Source: Amia ocellicauda (lineage: Eukaryota > Chordata > Actinopteri > Amiiformes > Amiidae). From it: a stretch of 64,000 nt of DNA. Positions 1 through 11,185 of this stretch are shown here, piece by piece. Where the stretch lies: assembly GCF_036373705.1 (NCBI RefSeq), contig NC_089864.1, forward strand, positions 16,321,501 to 16,385,500. Direction: 5' to 3'. Each line of letters starts with the position of its first letter. Position 1 is the first letter of the stretch. The notes under the pieces are model-generated. The model did no database searches and had not been told where the DNA came from. It was given only the letters and a program-made list of their open reading frames with translations. The position numbers and the translations under genes were made by a program.

Positions 1-1057
1 TTTAAGCAATTTTGAGCATGGCATGGTTGTTTGTGAAATACTCAGACCGGCCCGTCTGGCACCATCTGCTCAGTTACTGGGATTTTCACACACAACCATT
101 TCTAGGGTTTACAAAGAATGGTGTGAAAAGGGGAAAAACATCCAGTATGCGGCAGTCCTGTGGGCGAAAATGCCTTGTTGATGCTAGAGGTCAGAGGAGA
201 ATGGGCCGACTGATTCAAGCTGATAGAAGAGCAACTTTGACTGAAAGAACCACTCGTTACAACCGAGGTATGCAGCAAAGCATTTGTGAAGCCACAACAC
301 GTACAACCTTGAGGCGGATGGGCTACAACAGCAGAAGACCCCACCGGGTACCACTCATCTCCACTACAAATAGGAAAAAGAGGCTACAATTTGCACAAGC
401 TCACCAAAATTGGACAGTTGAAGACTGGAAAAATGTGGCCTGGTCTGATGAGTCTCGATTTCTGTTGAGACATTCAGATGGTAGAGTCAGAATTTGGCGT
501 AAACAGAATGAGAACATGGATCCATCATGCCTTGTTACCACTGTGCAGGCTGGTGGTGGTGGTGTAATGGTGTGGGGGATGTTTTCTTGGCACACTTTAG
601 GCCCCTTAGTGCCAATTGGGCATCGTTTAAATGCCACGGCCTACCTGAGCATTGTTTCTGACCATGTCCATCCCTTTATGAGCACCATGTACCCATCCTC
701 TGATGGCTACTTCCAGCAGGATAATGCACCATGTCACAAAGGTCGAATCATTTCAAATTGGTTTCTTGAACATGACAATGAGTTCACTGTACTAAACTGG
801 CCCCCACAGTCACCAGATCTCAACCCAATAGAGCATCTTTGGGATGTGGTGGAACGGGAGCTTCGTGCCCTGGATGTGCATCCCACAAATCTCCATCAAC
901 TGCAAGATGCTATCCTATCAATATGGGCCAACATTTCTAAAGAATGCTTTCAGCACCTTGTTGAATCAATGCCACGTAGAATTAAGGCAGTTCTGAAGGC
1001 GAAAGGGGGTCAAACACAGTATTAGTATGGTGTTCCTAATAATCCTTTAGGTGAGTG
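1..1057 (+). mobile_element. Tc1-like (DD36E) transposon, copy 1, left end outside window
   Basis: The transposase region is cut by the window edge; the right inverted repeat ends at 1057 (…TTTAGGTGAGTG) followed by the target TA at 1058-1059. Codons from about residue 50 of the family protein to the stop at 1023-1025 are open and carry the DDE residues (motifs WSDESRF, YFQQDNAPCH, PDLNPIEHLW). The N-terminal part is damaged: a 32-bp inverted segment (32-63) and an extra G in the G-run near 133-136 shift the frame relative to the intact copy at 54486. It probably encodes no working transposase. It shares the inversion and the extra G with the copies at 11186 and 20488. Confidence 0.92.
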
Positions 1058-2270
1058 TACACTGTATGCTAATAGGTTGGGCAGAAAATATCCACACCCT
1101 TCATTTAAAACAATTGTATTTCTTGAATCATTTAGTTTAATACATGTTTTTCAATATTCTAGTCTTCTATGCCTATATTTGCCTTGCATAGCTGCTTAAT
1201 TAAGCTACTTTGAGCATTACGTACATAGTATTACACCTATTGAATATGACAATAATTGCATGCTTGATTAATGGTTTTGCTACATGTGCTTCGACTTGCA
1301 AAACTGACTTGCCTTGACTATTGTAATTAGACTCTGTAAATGTATATGCTTTAAAACATGGTATATTTTGTCAGAATAAAATATTATTTGAAAACCATAA
1401 TACAGACATTTTTGCTATAATGTTGTCCTCGCTACCTTAAAGCACTGAATTATAGCAACATCATATAATGCCATTTAGACCAACATAAAACAAATGCAAT
1501 TATATATAATCAATTACATATAATAACAGTAAACAGTAGATGTTATTTTAATTCCCTCCCAACTACAGTGTGCTTCTTGCAATAGAATATTATTTATTGA
1601 TGTTATCTTCAGGGCAAGTACAATGTGTCCCACAAATAATGCATTCTGCTCCCTGAGAAGCAAAGTCAATTAAACTACATTTGGTTACATGAATTTGACA
1701 ACTAAAGTAGACTATCATGTCTCTGTCCAAATGTGCCTCCATTGGTAGCCCTTTGGGGAGATAATATTGACACTCAGGTTGTCACACATGAGGGTTGTGT
1801 ACGACAGGAAAAGTCAATAATATAGATATAGCAGGGTCTCAAAGTAAAGAGGACAAAATTATAGGAAATCATACAATCATTAATTTAATGCCATTTCATT
1901 TTTTTTTCATTTAATAACATTTGGAAATCATGTGCAAAAAAACACTAAATAAAGGGATTTAGGTAAAGGTTTGAACTAAATTCTCACTAAATTATTGTAT
2001 ATTATCTTTTCATTCCTTCTAAACCATAGTGTGCTTGTTGTGATAGAATGACATCCATTGTTGTGTTTATCTATTCACTATTTAAAATGTAATTGATAAG
2101 TAATTGAGCGTTCCCCCCCCCAAGCACTGGTGCCTGCAGCATTGAGAGATAAGGAATTATCCCACTGTGAAGTCAAGCCACATGTTGGCTGCATTGCTGT
2201 TGAAATATGCAAACTATTAAATCATGCACTCTGTGGCAGTAGGATGAGGGGAGAGAGGTGTGAATTCTCC
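1058..2270. other. AT-rich 5' flank of peptide gene A
   Basis: No coding exon was recognised. The sequence is AT-rich, with a poly-C run near 2113, and it repeats at 12407-13680 and 21700-22975. B and C contain about 60 bp after 13415 and 22711 that A lacks. The last 150 bases before the TATA box contain GATAAG and ATGCAAA motifs, which could be factor sites, but this is motif reading only. Confidence 0.6.
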
Positions 2271-2273
2271 TGC

Positions 2274-2280
2274 ATAAATA
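2274..2280 (+). promoter_or_regulatory. TATA box of peptide gene A
   Basis: ATAAATA lies in CTGCATAAATAGAG, 52 bases before the start codon. That leaves room for a transcription start about 30 bases downstream and a 5' leader of about 20 bases. The same box precedes the copies in B (about 13681) and C (about 22976). Confidence 0.7.
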
Positions 2281-2325
2281 GAGCTGACTGCTCCTCAGCA
2301 GGACAACACTGAACCCAGAGGCACC

Positions 2326-3662
2326 ATGAAGACTATGATCATACTGTTCATCATTGGCGCGCTCTACAGCAGTAAGGGAAACCTATGACAATTCATCATC
2401 AATAACTTTGTATTGTGCCACAATAGATTGATTAACAGTGGAATATTTAACTAAGAAAGCAATGTAGACTTGTCCAAAATGACTACTGGAAATGTGAAGA
2501 TGACATTCTAAACAGAAATGATAAAGAGCCTTTATTAACAGGTAGCCCTACAAATATGTACAATGTCTGAAAAATACAGAGTAATAAAAGCTGAGTCTGT
2601 GGATTATGTATCTATTTGGAAACTCTATACACACCATCTCTCCAGCATTAAGAAAGTCACCCGTTGTGTCTGTGTCAGTCTAGTGCTGTATTGATCCCAC
2701 CCTCATCTGCTTTAAATGCTCTTCTTTTCAGTTTCAGCTGTTGGTGCACTGGCCTACGGACCTATCAGTTTTATGGGAACTCAAAAAGGGAAGTAAGGTA
2801 AGTCGAATAAAAATTTGACTTATTATTATTATTGTTTAATAATATTGAATGTAGTTTACTTACACAAGTTCCATGACAGCTCTATCTGTGTCAGACAACT
2901 TTAACAGTGGTTCCTACAGCTATATATACAAAAAGCCCTTACCCACAATTCTCAATTTCACAGCAAAAGGTGTATTGGTGGAAAATGTTATATGTAATAA
3001 AGACAAAAGAAAAACTTATTTTCCTCAGAAAACCCATGAACTGCATTGCAGGTTTTAAGTTCAGAGTGTGAAATTAGTTATTGTGTAAAGTCAAGAACAA
3101 TGTAATGCTACAAACATTCTTAATTTAGCTGATAGGAAAATACCTCAATTATTGTTATTGATATCAGATATAGTGCTTGATTTGGGAATAATAACCCATA
3201 CGTACTGTATAGTATTTCAGATTGAAAAGTAATTATACAATGTTACATTTTGTATAAATAAAAAGGTCACATTTTGGTACATGAATAGTACATTTCTACC
3301 ATATTTGAAAATTGTTCCATCTGGGTTTGTAGTGTAGGAGAGAAATGTGCAAAAGCAACAGATCAGTTAGCATAGGATCTTAAAAACATATACAGGTGTT
3401 TTTTTCATTACATCATATCATTAACAAACTGGTGATTTTGAAGATACAATCATTAGCATTTCAGCAACAAGAACAGATTTGCATGGAATTCAAAAAGTGA
3501 CAAGCACATCTTTTTAAGGAGGAGAGACAGACTGGCTGGTGGTTCAGGGACCTAGAGTTACAATATTATTATTATAACCTATTTGTCTGCCTCTTCCTTT
3601 TTCTAGAGTTCATCGGAGGCTGCTGTAATCAAGACCATTCCAGCCTTGCTCTATTGAAATAA
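2326..3662 (+). CDS. Small secreted-type peptide gene, copy A (three exons)
   Basis: The product is not recognised. Exon 1 (2326-2371) begins at the first ATG after the TATA box and encodes a hydrophobic leader starting MKTMIILFIIGALYS, typical of a signal peptide. Exon 2 (2732-2797) follows a pyrimidine-rich acceptor and is 66 nt, phase 1-1. It contains an in-frame TAA at 2794-2796, one base before its donor. Exon 3 (from 3607) is open to a TAA at 3660-3662 and encodes FIGGCCNQDHSSLALLK. Two products are possible: exons 1-2 give 36 residues ending TQKGK, while exons 1-3 joined without exon 2 stay in frame and give 33 residues with a CC pair. The polyadenylation signal is at 3693-3698. An antimicrobial or hormone-like peptide is conceivable but unproven. 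The exon 1 donor is GTAAGG here and GTAAGT in B and C. Confidence 0.6.
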
Positions 3663-3692
3663 TAATTGAAAGAGTGATGAGAGCATTAACTA

Positions 3693-3698
3693 AATAAA
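3693..3698 (+). terminator. Polyadenylation signal of peptide gene A
   Basis: AATAAA lies 31 bases after the exon 3 stop codon. The same signal is at 15100-15105 in B and 24150-24155 in C, supporting exon 3 as the terminal exon. Confidence 0.7.
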
Positions 3699-3699
3699 A

Positions 3700-4155
3700 T
3701 CCCTGTCCACAAAGCTGTGTTTCTGCCTCTCATTACCAGTGCTGAGAGCATCCTGTGTCTGTAAGGAAGGGTGCTGGCAATGCTGTGTAACTGTGCACTT
3801 GCACAACTGGGCTCACACAACATTGTGCAGCCTGTTCAAACACAAACAAGGACTTCCCAATTGCTGTCCAAGCCTTGGAAAAACTCGGGCCAATTTGACG
3901 TCATAGATGTACTTTGTCAAAGTCACACTGTTAGAGTGCTGATTACTGTATTTGTCTTCAATTTACAGTAGACACACATTCACATTAGTTGCATATGGCT
4001 CCCATGCTCTGTGGTTCTGTGTTTTGAATGTTGCCTATAAACATTTCGGTTGTTTCAATTGTTCATTTAAAAAGTATGAAAACCACACCTTTTCTATCAA
4101 CATAGATTGGGACTTGAAACAAGGCTTAAATGAAACTTTCAGACAAATGAGTCGA
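3700..4155. other. Spacer between peptide gene A and LTR
   Basis: No gene or RNA was recognised. It ends at a deletion junction where B continues for about 850 more bases. Confidence 0.6.
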
Positions 4156-4162
4156 GACGATA

Positions 4163-4927
4163 TTTCTCGGCGTTGACAGATTTTATTTCTAAAATTATCA
4201 ACAAAACAGTTTAATGCAACACACATTTATATTTAAGAAAACTAAATGATATTACACATTCTAGAGTTATGAATCACAGATTAACATTTCTAATTGATTT
4301 CTCAAATGGCATGAATCATGAACTCCAAACTGTTAAACTTATCTGAACTTCGTCGCAGAGAGGCCTCTCTGTCTTCGGGCTCAGATAACAGCACACGGCA
4401 CGAGGTCCGTGTGTTTTGGAACAAAGGCAGTCCGGTTCGGCTTTGTCCAAGAACTTCCACTCAGTCGATGCACCTGGAAGATGGGGTTTCGCGAAAGTAG
4501 AGTCGTTTCCAAACAGATTTTCCACTGGTTTGAAGGCTCCAAGGTTGTGCACAAAATCTTCTTGGCAAGCAGGGTCTCTCACCGTACTTATTTGAAGACA
4601 AAGTCTTTGAGGAAAGCAGGGCCCTGTTCGTTCCAAGGGTCAAGTTTCTAACGACTCAAATAGCTATTTAAATGACTGACACTTGCGTATACAGTCGACT
4701 TAGTCAATTGTCCAGCTGTAAAACTCCACTGATCAGGTGGGCACAGGCGGGCAGCGCAGTCTGTAAAGTTCTTTATTTAATAAAGTCCTTTAAAACAATT
4801 CTTCGTACGGCTCAATCTCCTTCTCCCAGTTTAACTCATCTGTTGCCGGCAAAGACTTGGTTGGTTTCTGGTTCCGGTTCTGGCAACAGAGCTACAGGTT
4901 GAGCTGTGGCAGCGAGTTACTGGTTCA

Positions 4928-4986
<59 letters not shown>

Positions 4987-5204
4987 CCGCTGTTCCTTAT
5001 AGTCTGTCAGATCAATAGGTGATTGGTCCCCGAGTTCTTGAGATTGGATTTCGGTTTCAGCCCCCCGTGTCCTATTGGAGGGGGGCTTGATTTATGACTG
5101 ATGTCAATCCATGCCATCGTTTGGAAATACCGGTTGGCCCGGGTTCGTAGCTCTATGTCAGGATTTCGGCTCTCGTCCACTTCAAAGAGTTTTTATCACC
5201 TACA
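4163..5204 (-). mobile_element. Endogenous retrovirus 3' LTR, unit A (truncated)
   Basis: On the minus strand the LTR begins TGTAGGTGATAAAA immediately after a purine-rich tract (5205-5217), the expected position after a polypurine tract. It contains a TATAA-like promoter near 4996-5002, a GA microsatellite and an AATAAAG signal near 4780-4786. In A the distal end is missing through a deletion at about 4155. In unit B the whole element runs 15884-17448 and ends CTACA, the inverse of its TGTAG start. It is non-coding apart from chance reading frames. Confidence 0.7.
4931..4978. repeat. (GA)n microsatellite within the LTR, unit A
   Basis: A pure GA run of about 48 bases. The same locus is shorter in B (17181-17222) and C (26224-26250), so it is length-variable between units. 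Confidence 0.95.
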
Positions 5205-5440
5205 GGCCCCCTTCCCCAGACATCTCATAGCAGAATTCCAAACTATTTGGCCTCTTCTTGGTGCCATCCTCCCCAAAACTGTCACTTTGATGCAAACCAG
5301 TTCCAAGCTGATGAGCTAAGGAAATTTGATAACTTTGGGGGGGGAGAGGTCTTCTTTAGATCAGTGCTTCAGCTCAGAGCCCAAATGCTCTCATCCAAAT
5401 ACACGCAACATAACGCTACACCTGTCAATAATAGAAAAGA

Positions 5441-7270
5441 TCACACAGTGCCAAAATAGCACAGTACAAAACAAATATAGAGAAGAATGAGTATGCCAAG
5501 GATAAAAAGCAGACTTTGGGCTATAATAGTATCAATTCTTCCGAGGGAGCCACTTATCCAGCTCCCAAGAGACCACTCCGAGGTCTGGTGGATTTTTAGT
5601 TACTTCTTTATGAATGTGATCCATAAGATCATGAATCTGTTCAGTAAACTTTGAGGCAGATGCATTAACAGTATTGCAAATACTCAGATCTATTCTATAA
5701 TGTTTCCATATAGCACAGTTATCTTCTGCAGTCAAGGGAACTGGGATCATAGGAATGCCTCCCTCAGCGTTATGGGGCACATAAGAACACACCCAGCACC
5801 TTGACAGATTCAAGTCTTTTGTAAACTGATAAGACAGTTGGAGGTAGGCATTTCCTCTGGTCAGGTGGCTGTCTCGTCGCTGTCGAATCCTCAGTCATAT
5901 TTTATCAGTGTACATGTTAATGTCTGTGGTGTTAATATGCGAAAGGGGAGAGGTTACTAGCACGTCACCTGGTATTTGTGGACCCGTGCGTCCTGTTGCT
6001 CCTTTTGGGCCACTGCTTTGGCCCTGTGCTGTTAGCTGCAGGGTGATGCCGATGTCAGCTTCTTCTAGACTGGTTTCCCCAGTCAGTGATGATCCCGTCC
6101 GCTTGGAGTTGAAGGCGCCCTCTTCCCAGATTACTATGGCACATACGATGGTCCCGCAGGCGATGAGGAAGAGGATCCAGGCGAAGGCCAGCATCCCTCT
6201 GTTCTCCACCAGGGTTGTGCCGATAGCCTGGATTGGCAAGTTTGCAGTGGGAGGAGTGGATCCATGTCGTCTTTCCTTGGCACTTCACAGCTCTGTGGGT
6301 GGTCAGGAGCACCTTGTAGGGCCCTGTCCACCTGGGCTGTTGGGAGGACTTTCTCTTGTGTGCTTTGATATACACATAGTCACCTTGCTGGAAGGGGCGG
6401 CAATCCTGCTGGGATGGTTCAGTCTGGGTGGCTTTCATCTGTGAATGGACAGCTTCGAATGGACATGTTAGTCCCATACAAAAAGACTACATAACATCAT
6501 CCATCAAGTGGATGTCCATTTCCCTTACAGACAATGGAGGAGTGATGGAGAGTCTCATAAGTCATCCCATAATAATCTCACACAGAGAAAGACCAGTTTT
6601 TTCAATTTGCTGACGATCTCATTGTCATTAGGACTATAGGTAGGGCATCTGGACGGTTGAGTCCGGTTTGTTTGCAAATTTTAGCCAGCTTATTCTTTAA
6701 TATCCAATTTTGTCTCTCCACTGCTCCAGCTGACTGAGAGTGATGGGCAGTGAAAATGTTGTTTACCTCGCAGGGCTTTGCATAGTTCCTGCACTGTTGT
6801 ACCAGTGAAGTGAGTGTTCCTATCGCTGGAAATTTCCCTGGAATGCAAAATCTACATATAAAATCCCTTAACAGTATTTTTGCTACTGTTACTACTTCAG
6901 CCTTCCTATGGCATAGGCTTCAACCCATTTAGAAAACATATACATTATTACAAGTATATATTCATATCCACAACATTTAAGCTTTTGAACACAATCTATT
7001 TGCATATGAACTTTTGCAGGATTATGAGCTTGACAAATGTGGCAAGTTCTACAATATTGCTAAGCTGTTACTATAAAACCTGGGGCAAACCAATTTAAAA
7101 GAATAACGCACACATCCCCCCTTTGCCCGTGTGGCCAACACCATGCGCCAGATGGGAAAACCAGGGAAAGAGTGCCTGTGAGGCAACCAATGCATTAGCA
7201 AATGTTTGAGCTCTCTTATGGAAGGTGCAGTGGCCAGTTGCAATTTCCTGGAGCTTTTACAGTGCATCTC
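5441..7270 (-). pseudogene. Endogenous retrovirus pol (integrase) and env remnant, unit A
   Basis: Read on the minus strand, 7270-6480 holds integrase pieces in alternating frames: zinc-binding-type CHIC, the FSKWVEAYA region and a SDR-x-THFTG core. 6477-6240 is an open stretch with the integrase C-terminal fold (GDYVYIK, RWTGPYKVLLTTH). Its end overlaps an open frame (6239-5895) with one hydrophobic segment, the usual pol/env overlap. 5813-5532 is a further env-like piece with a CWVC motif; the membrane-anchor segment lies just beyond in another frame and stops at 5441. No gag, protease or reverse transcriptase is visible. Frameshifts, stops and missing env parts make it non-functional. The layout suggests a gamma- or epsilon-like retrovirus; this is inferred from motifs. 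Confidence 0.8.
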
Positions 7271-8243
7271 AAATTACATTTCATCCTGCCCCAGGTCATG
7301 AAAGTCAAAACCTAGTTACTACCTACATAACACATACATTTTGTTGCTTCTATGAAAATACAAAAGTCAGCAAAATGTTATTTTTACAAATTCAGTTTGT
7401 AAACTGTATTGTACATATATTTGTTGCATTTTGATTTATAAACATTGTACATTCTACAAATCTTAAGAGAAGGGCAATGGACTGATTCTGACTTCATGGC
7501 TTTCATTCTATTCATTTGAATAATGTGACATCTCCACTAATAGTACATTATAAATTAAACTATCAATACAAGAATATATGCTACTGCAGACATCCTCTGA
7601 GCTGTTTCACAATATATTGTAGATTCCTATAATCTGGAAAACCTTCTAATTACAGAATGTGAACTTATTTCTCCACTCACTTCAGCGTTGTGGACCTCAA
7701 CATCGGTCTGTTCAAGATGCCGTGTGGCTGTCTTTAAAGCCGTGCCCTGGGCCTACTGTGTCTCAATGAGAACACCAGCGTCTTCTCCATATGCACCTCT
7801 GCCACTATGGGTCAGACATCGGTTCCTTCAGGACACGATTCATAATATGCATATCTTCCATGTGGAATAAATCAGTCATCTGAAGACACAATGTGTGGTT
7901 CACACAACATCAGAGATCCTCCTTATAAAAGGCATCTCTCACATTAGTTGACATTCACACAATCTATAAGGTTTCTAGTAAAGGGACAATTCAAAATAAT
8001 AATAATCTTGATTCCAATTTATCTCATTTATCAAATTATTTCAGTACAGCACTCAGCTGTCGTCAGCAGCATCATATCTCCTGTGTTTACTGAATCAGCT
8101 TTACTTCCTAGTGTAGATACTCTTTTGTGTGGAGCTGTCAAACTTTCAAAACAATGTGCTTATCTTTGTCCTTTTATCTAACTTAAATACCTGAGACCAT
8201 TACAATAATTATTACAGCAGCTCCTTCAACACCATCATACATA
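7271..8243. other. Spacer with no recognised gene, unit A
   Basis: Possibly further decayed proviral or flanking DNA. A 60-codon open frame at 7688-7870 matches nothing recognised. It is conserved in B and C only because the units are near-identical. Confidence 0.5.
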
Positions 8244-9464
8244 CACTCACCTAAAGGATTATTAGGAACACCATACTAATACTGTGTTTGACCCCCTTTC
8301 GCCTTCAGAACTGCCTTAATTCTACGTGGCATTGATTCAACAAGGTGCTGAAAGCATTCTTTAGAAATGTTGGCCCATATTGATAGGATAGCATCTTGCA
8401 GTTGATGGAGATTTGTGGGATGCACATCCAGGGCACGAAGCTCCCGTTCCACCACATCCCAAAGATGCTCTATTGGATTGAGACCTGGTGACTGTGGGGG
8501 CCAGTTTAGTACAGTGAACTCATTGTCATGTTCAAGAAACCAATTTGAAATGATTGGACCTTTGTGACATGGTGCATTATCCTGCTGGAAGTAGCCATCA
8601 GAGGATGGGTACATGGTGGTCATAAAGGGATGGACATGGTCAGAAACAATGCTCAGGTAGGCCGTGGCATTTAAACGATGCCCAATTGGCACTAAGGGGC
8701 CTAAAGTGTGCCAAGAAAACATCCCCCACACCATTACACCACCACCACCAGCCTGCACAGTGGTAACAAGGCATGATGGATCCATGTTCTCATTCTGTTT
8801 ACGCCAAATTCTGACTCTACCATCTGAATGTCTCAACAGAAATCGAGACTCATCAGACCAGGCAACATTTTTCCAGTCTTCAACTGTCCAATTTTGGTGA
8901 GCTTGTGCAAATTGTAGCCTTTTTTTCCTATTTGTAGTGGAGATGAGTGGTACCCGGTGGGGTCTTCTGCTGTTGTAGCCCATCCGCCTCAAGGTTGTAT
9001 GTGTTGTGGCTTCACAAATGCTTTGCTGCATACCTCAGTTGTAACGAGTGGTTATTTCAGTCAAAGTTGCTCTTCTATCAGCTTGAATCAGTCGGCCCAT
9101 TCTCCTCTGACCTCTAGCATCAACAAGGCATTTTCGCCCACAGGACTGCCGCATACTGGATGTTTTTCCCTTTTCACACCATTCTTTGTAAACCCTAGAA
9201 ATGGTTGTGCATGAAAATCCCAGTAACTGAGCAGATTGTGAAATACTCAGACCGGCCCGTCTGGCACCAACAACCATGCCACGCTCAAAATTGCTTAAAT
9301 CACCTTTCTTTCCCATTCAGACATTCAGTTTGGAGTTCAGGAGATTGTCTTGACCAGGACCACACCCCTAAATGCATTGAAGCAACTGCCATGTGATTGG
9401 TTGGTTAGATAATTGCATTACTGAGAAATTGAACAGGTGTTCCTAATAATCCTTTAGGTGAGTG
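8244..9464 (-). mobile_element. Tc1-like (DD36E) transposon, copy 2, one nonsense mutation
   Basis: A full-length element of 1221 bp with inverted repeats beginning CACTCACCTAAAGGATTATT, flanked by TA on both sides. Unit C has the empty site (ACATATACC near 29451), so this is an insertion with a TA duplication. The minus-strand transposase runs from an ATG at 9316 to a stop at 8276. It has the native orientation of the N-terminal 32-bp segment, and codon 94 is TGA instead of CGA. Apart from that stop, 346 codons are open and the DDE motifs are present. Confidence 0.95.
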
Positions 9465-10307
9465 TATACCTTACATCTGTACCTTTGAGTGGCAAGTTAC
9501 CCGTTTTACTGGAGCCGTTACCACCCATTTTCTATGTAACGTTTTGTACACAACTACCAAGGCATACAAGCACACGAAATAATAACAATAAAATGACAGG
9601 GGAGAAAAGAAAAGAAAAAAAAAGAAATAAAAGTATAACCAAACAAAACACAAATTAAAATAAATCCTACATACGAATAATAACAAACATGTTTTTCAAT
9701 ATATTTGCATTTATATAACTTGTATATAACTTAATGAAGTTTCTTCATTTACCATACCATTTATGGTTCTATAAAACACGTGCTTTTCGATTATCACCGG
9801 CATATCAGATATTGAACAATTAATTAGGCTCCTTTTTTTTCTCTTTTCTCTAATAGTAGGTCAAACCTACGCTGCAGTTTACAGACACACTTTAGTCTGC
9901 GGGAATCCAAACAGGAAAACACAGTCCTGTTTCTTCACAAACAAGAAGACACAGTCAAGTGTATGGCAACCCAGGTTAAATAAGAAGACACAGTCCTATT
10001 TCTTCATAAACAAGAGGACACTGTCAAGTCTATGGTAACCCTAAGAAACCTTGTTTCTTTACAAGCAAGAAAACATTTCCTGCCTCAAGTACTTGATGTA
10101 AGGCAAGCAACAACTTTGAATTCAAATATAGATCGCGTTACCTGATCGTCAGAGGGCCAGGCGAGCAGACAAGTGAAAGCAAAGCAACGCAGTAGGGATT
10201 TTAAAAGCCTCCCTTACCTTATTATTCTGCCGGCGCGGCTTTGCTGGTCACTGGTCTGGCCACTCCGGTCCTCTCCGTCAGGGTTAGCGATCCCATCCTC
10301 GTCGCCA
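9465..10307. other. Spacer with 70-bp tandem repeat and retroviral leader, unit A
   Basis: About two copies of a 70-bp repeat (CACAGTCCTRTTTCTTCA core) lie at about 9910-10045. 10190-10307 looks like the untranslated leader of the minus-strand LTR element that follows. It starts with TGGCGACGAGGATGGGA read on the minus strand from 10307. No protein-coding gene was seen. The same block is at 29452-30302 in C and is absent from B. Confidence 0.6.
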
Positions 10308-10480
10308 TGTAATGTGGAAGAACAATCATCTTCAATCAGGTTGGAACAATAGTTGCAATGCCTTTAATACACACAGCGTTGAGAGGAACAGTGAATCAAG
10401 AAGATGACAAAGTCGCTCTGCCTTCATTTTAAAAGTCAGAGGCTTTTATACACAAAAATCAAAGATCTGGTTACAATCAC
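10291..10480 (-). mobile_element. Second LTR element: primer-binding-site-like sequence and LTR 3' end, unit A
   Basis: On the minus strand an LTR ends CCACATTACA at 10308 and is followed directly by TGGCGACGAGGATGGGA (10307-10291), the position and TGG start expected of a tRNA primer-binding site. Inside the LTR there is TATAAAAGCC near 10442-10451 and a polyadenylation-like ATTAAAGG near 10357. The upstream limit is not clear and may extend well past 10480. It differs in sequence from the LTR at 4163-5204, so it is probably a different element. Confidence 0.5.
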
Positions 10481-11183
10481 AAAGTCATTACTATATTATC
10501 TTAGAGAGTTAGCTAAGCAGAATTTATATCATTATAGGACAGAGTCCATAGGTCAACACATGGATTAGGGAGCAGGCACTTCAATCATACTGTTTGACAT
10601 TGTCTCCAAGATTCTCATCGTAAATAACAAACAGAAATCAAGCTTCCTTCTGGCCTGACCTTATCTTTTTTAAGTATACAAGAGAGTAAAACAGGTATGA
10701 GAGAGAGAATTTCTAACTTTCCTTCCACACTGCACATAGCCACTGCTTATGAACTGTGGAATCCGCGATTGATCAGAAAGATAGATGATGTTCTGAAAAC
10801 AAGGGCGCATTATAATCTATTCTGCACACCTCATTTAACTATTGGCTTAAAAGAAAGAGGTAGTCATGTGTGAAATATTTCATTTAAAACTCAGTCATGC
10901 TTGCTAGCTCGTGGTGCACTTTATACTAACCCAAACATATACCCACAACTTCAGACTCACACCTGGACACACACCCAATAACCCAGTGTCACACAGCATA
11001 CCTAATTGATTTAAGTGATGTTTCTGGCTCTTCATATTGCAGTGATCCACCTGCCCTAAGCCAAACACAGCTGGCAGGTCAAGGCTTCCACTGGGTGGGT
11101 GATCATACCTTGGCATCTGAAGCAAAGGAATCATAAGCCCTCCAGCCCCTTCTCTGTGCACTTAAATGATATACTTGAAGACA
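10481..11183. other. Spacer before unit junction, unit A
   Basis: No gene was recognised. Relative to C, A has about 70 extra bases near 10615-10680. Part may be LTR U3. Confidence 0.5.
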
Positions 11184-11185
11184 TA

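Larger units (their letters stand above)
1..11185 (+). repeat. Segmental duplication unit A
   Basis: This is the first unit of a tandem array. It aligns almost base for base with 11186-20487 (unit B) and 20488-31124 (unit C). Order: Tc1 copy, AT-rich flank, small peptide gene, retroviral LTR, broken env and pol, spacer, inserted Tc1 copy, spacer with a 70-bp tandem repeat, LTR with primer-binding-site-like sequence, spacer. Against B it lacks about 60 bp near 2069 and about 850 bp near 4155. It carries an extra Tc1 at 8244-9464, and it keeps 9465-11183, which B has lost. The unit runs off the left edge of the window. Confidence 0.9.

Noticed and set aside
401-637. Open frames antisense to the transposase, repeated in every Tc1 copy (for example 401-637, 102-344, 8664-8900)
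   Set aside because: They are antisense reading of a coding sequence and occur only where the transposase does.
2326-3662. Hepcidin, defensin or LEAP-type antimicrobial peptide identity for the small gene
   Set aside because: The tail has only one CC pair and does not show the cysteine pattern of those families. No identity is claimed.
4316-4636. 106-codon and neighbouring open frames inside the LTR (also at 16566)
   Set aside because: They fall within LTR sequence, overlap in both strands, match no family, and one is shortened in unit C.
5908-6444. 178-codon plus-strand open frame, repeated at 18152 and 27118
   Set aside because: It lies antisense to the retroviral pol/env remnant, and its composition mirrors that strand. 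It is present three times only because the unit is duplicated.
9910-10045. Possible CRISPR-like or satellite array
   Set aside because: There are only about two imperfect 70-bp copies, with no spacers. It is an ordinary short tandem repeat in a vertebrate genome.
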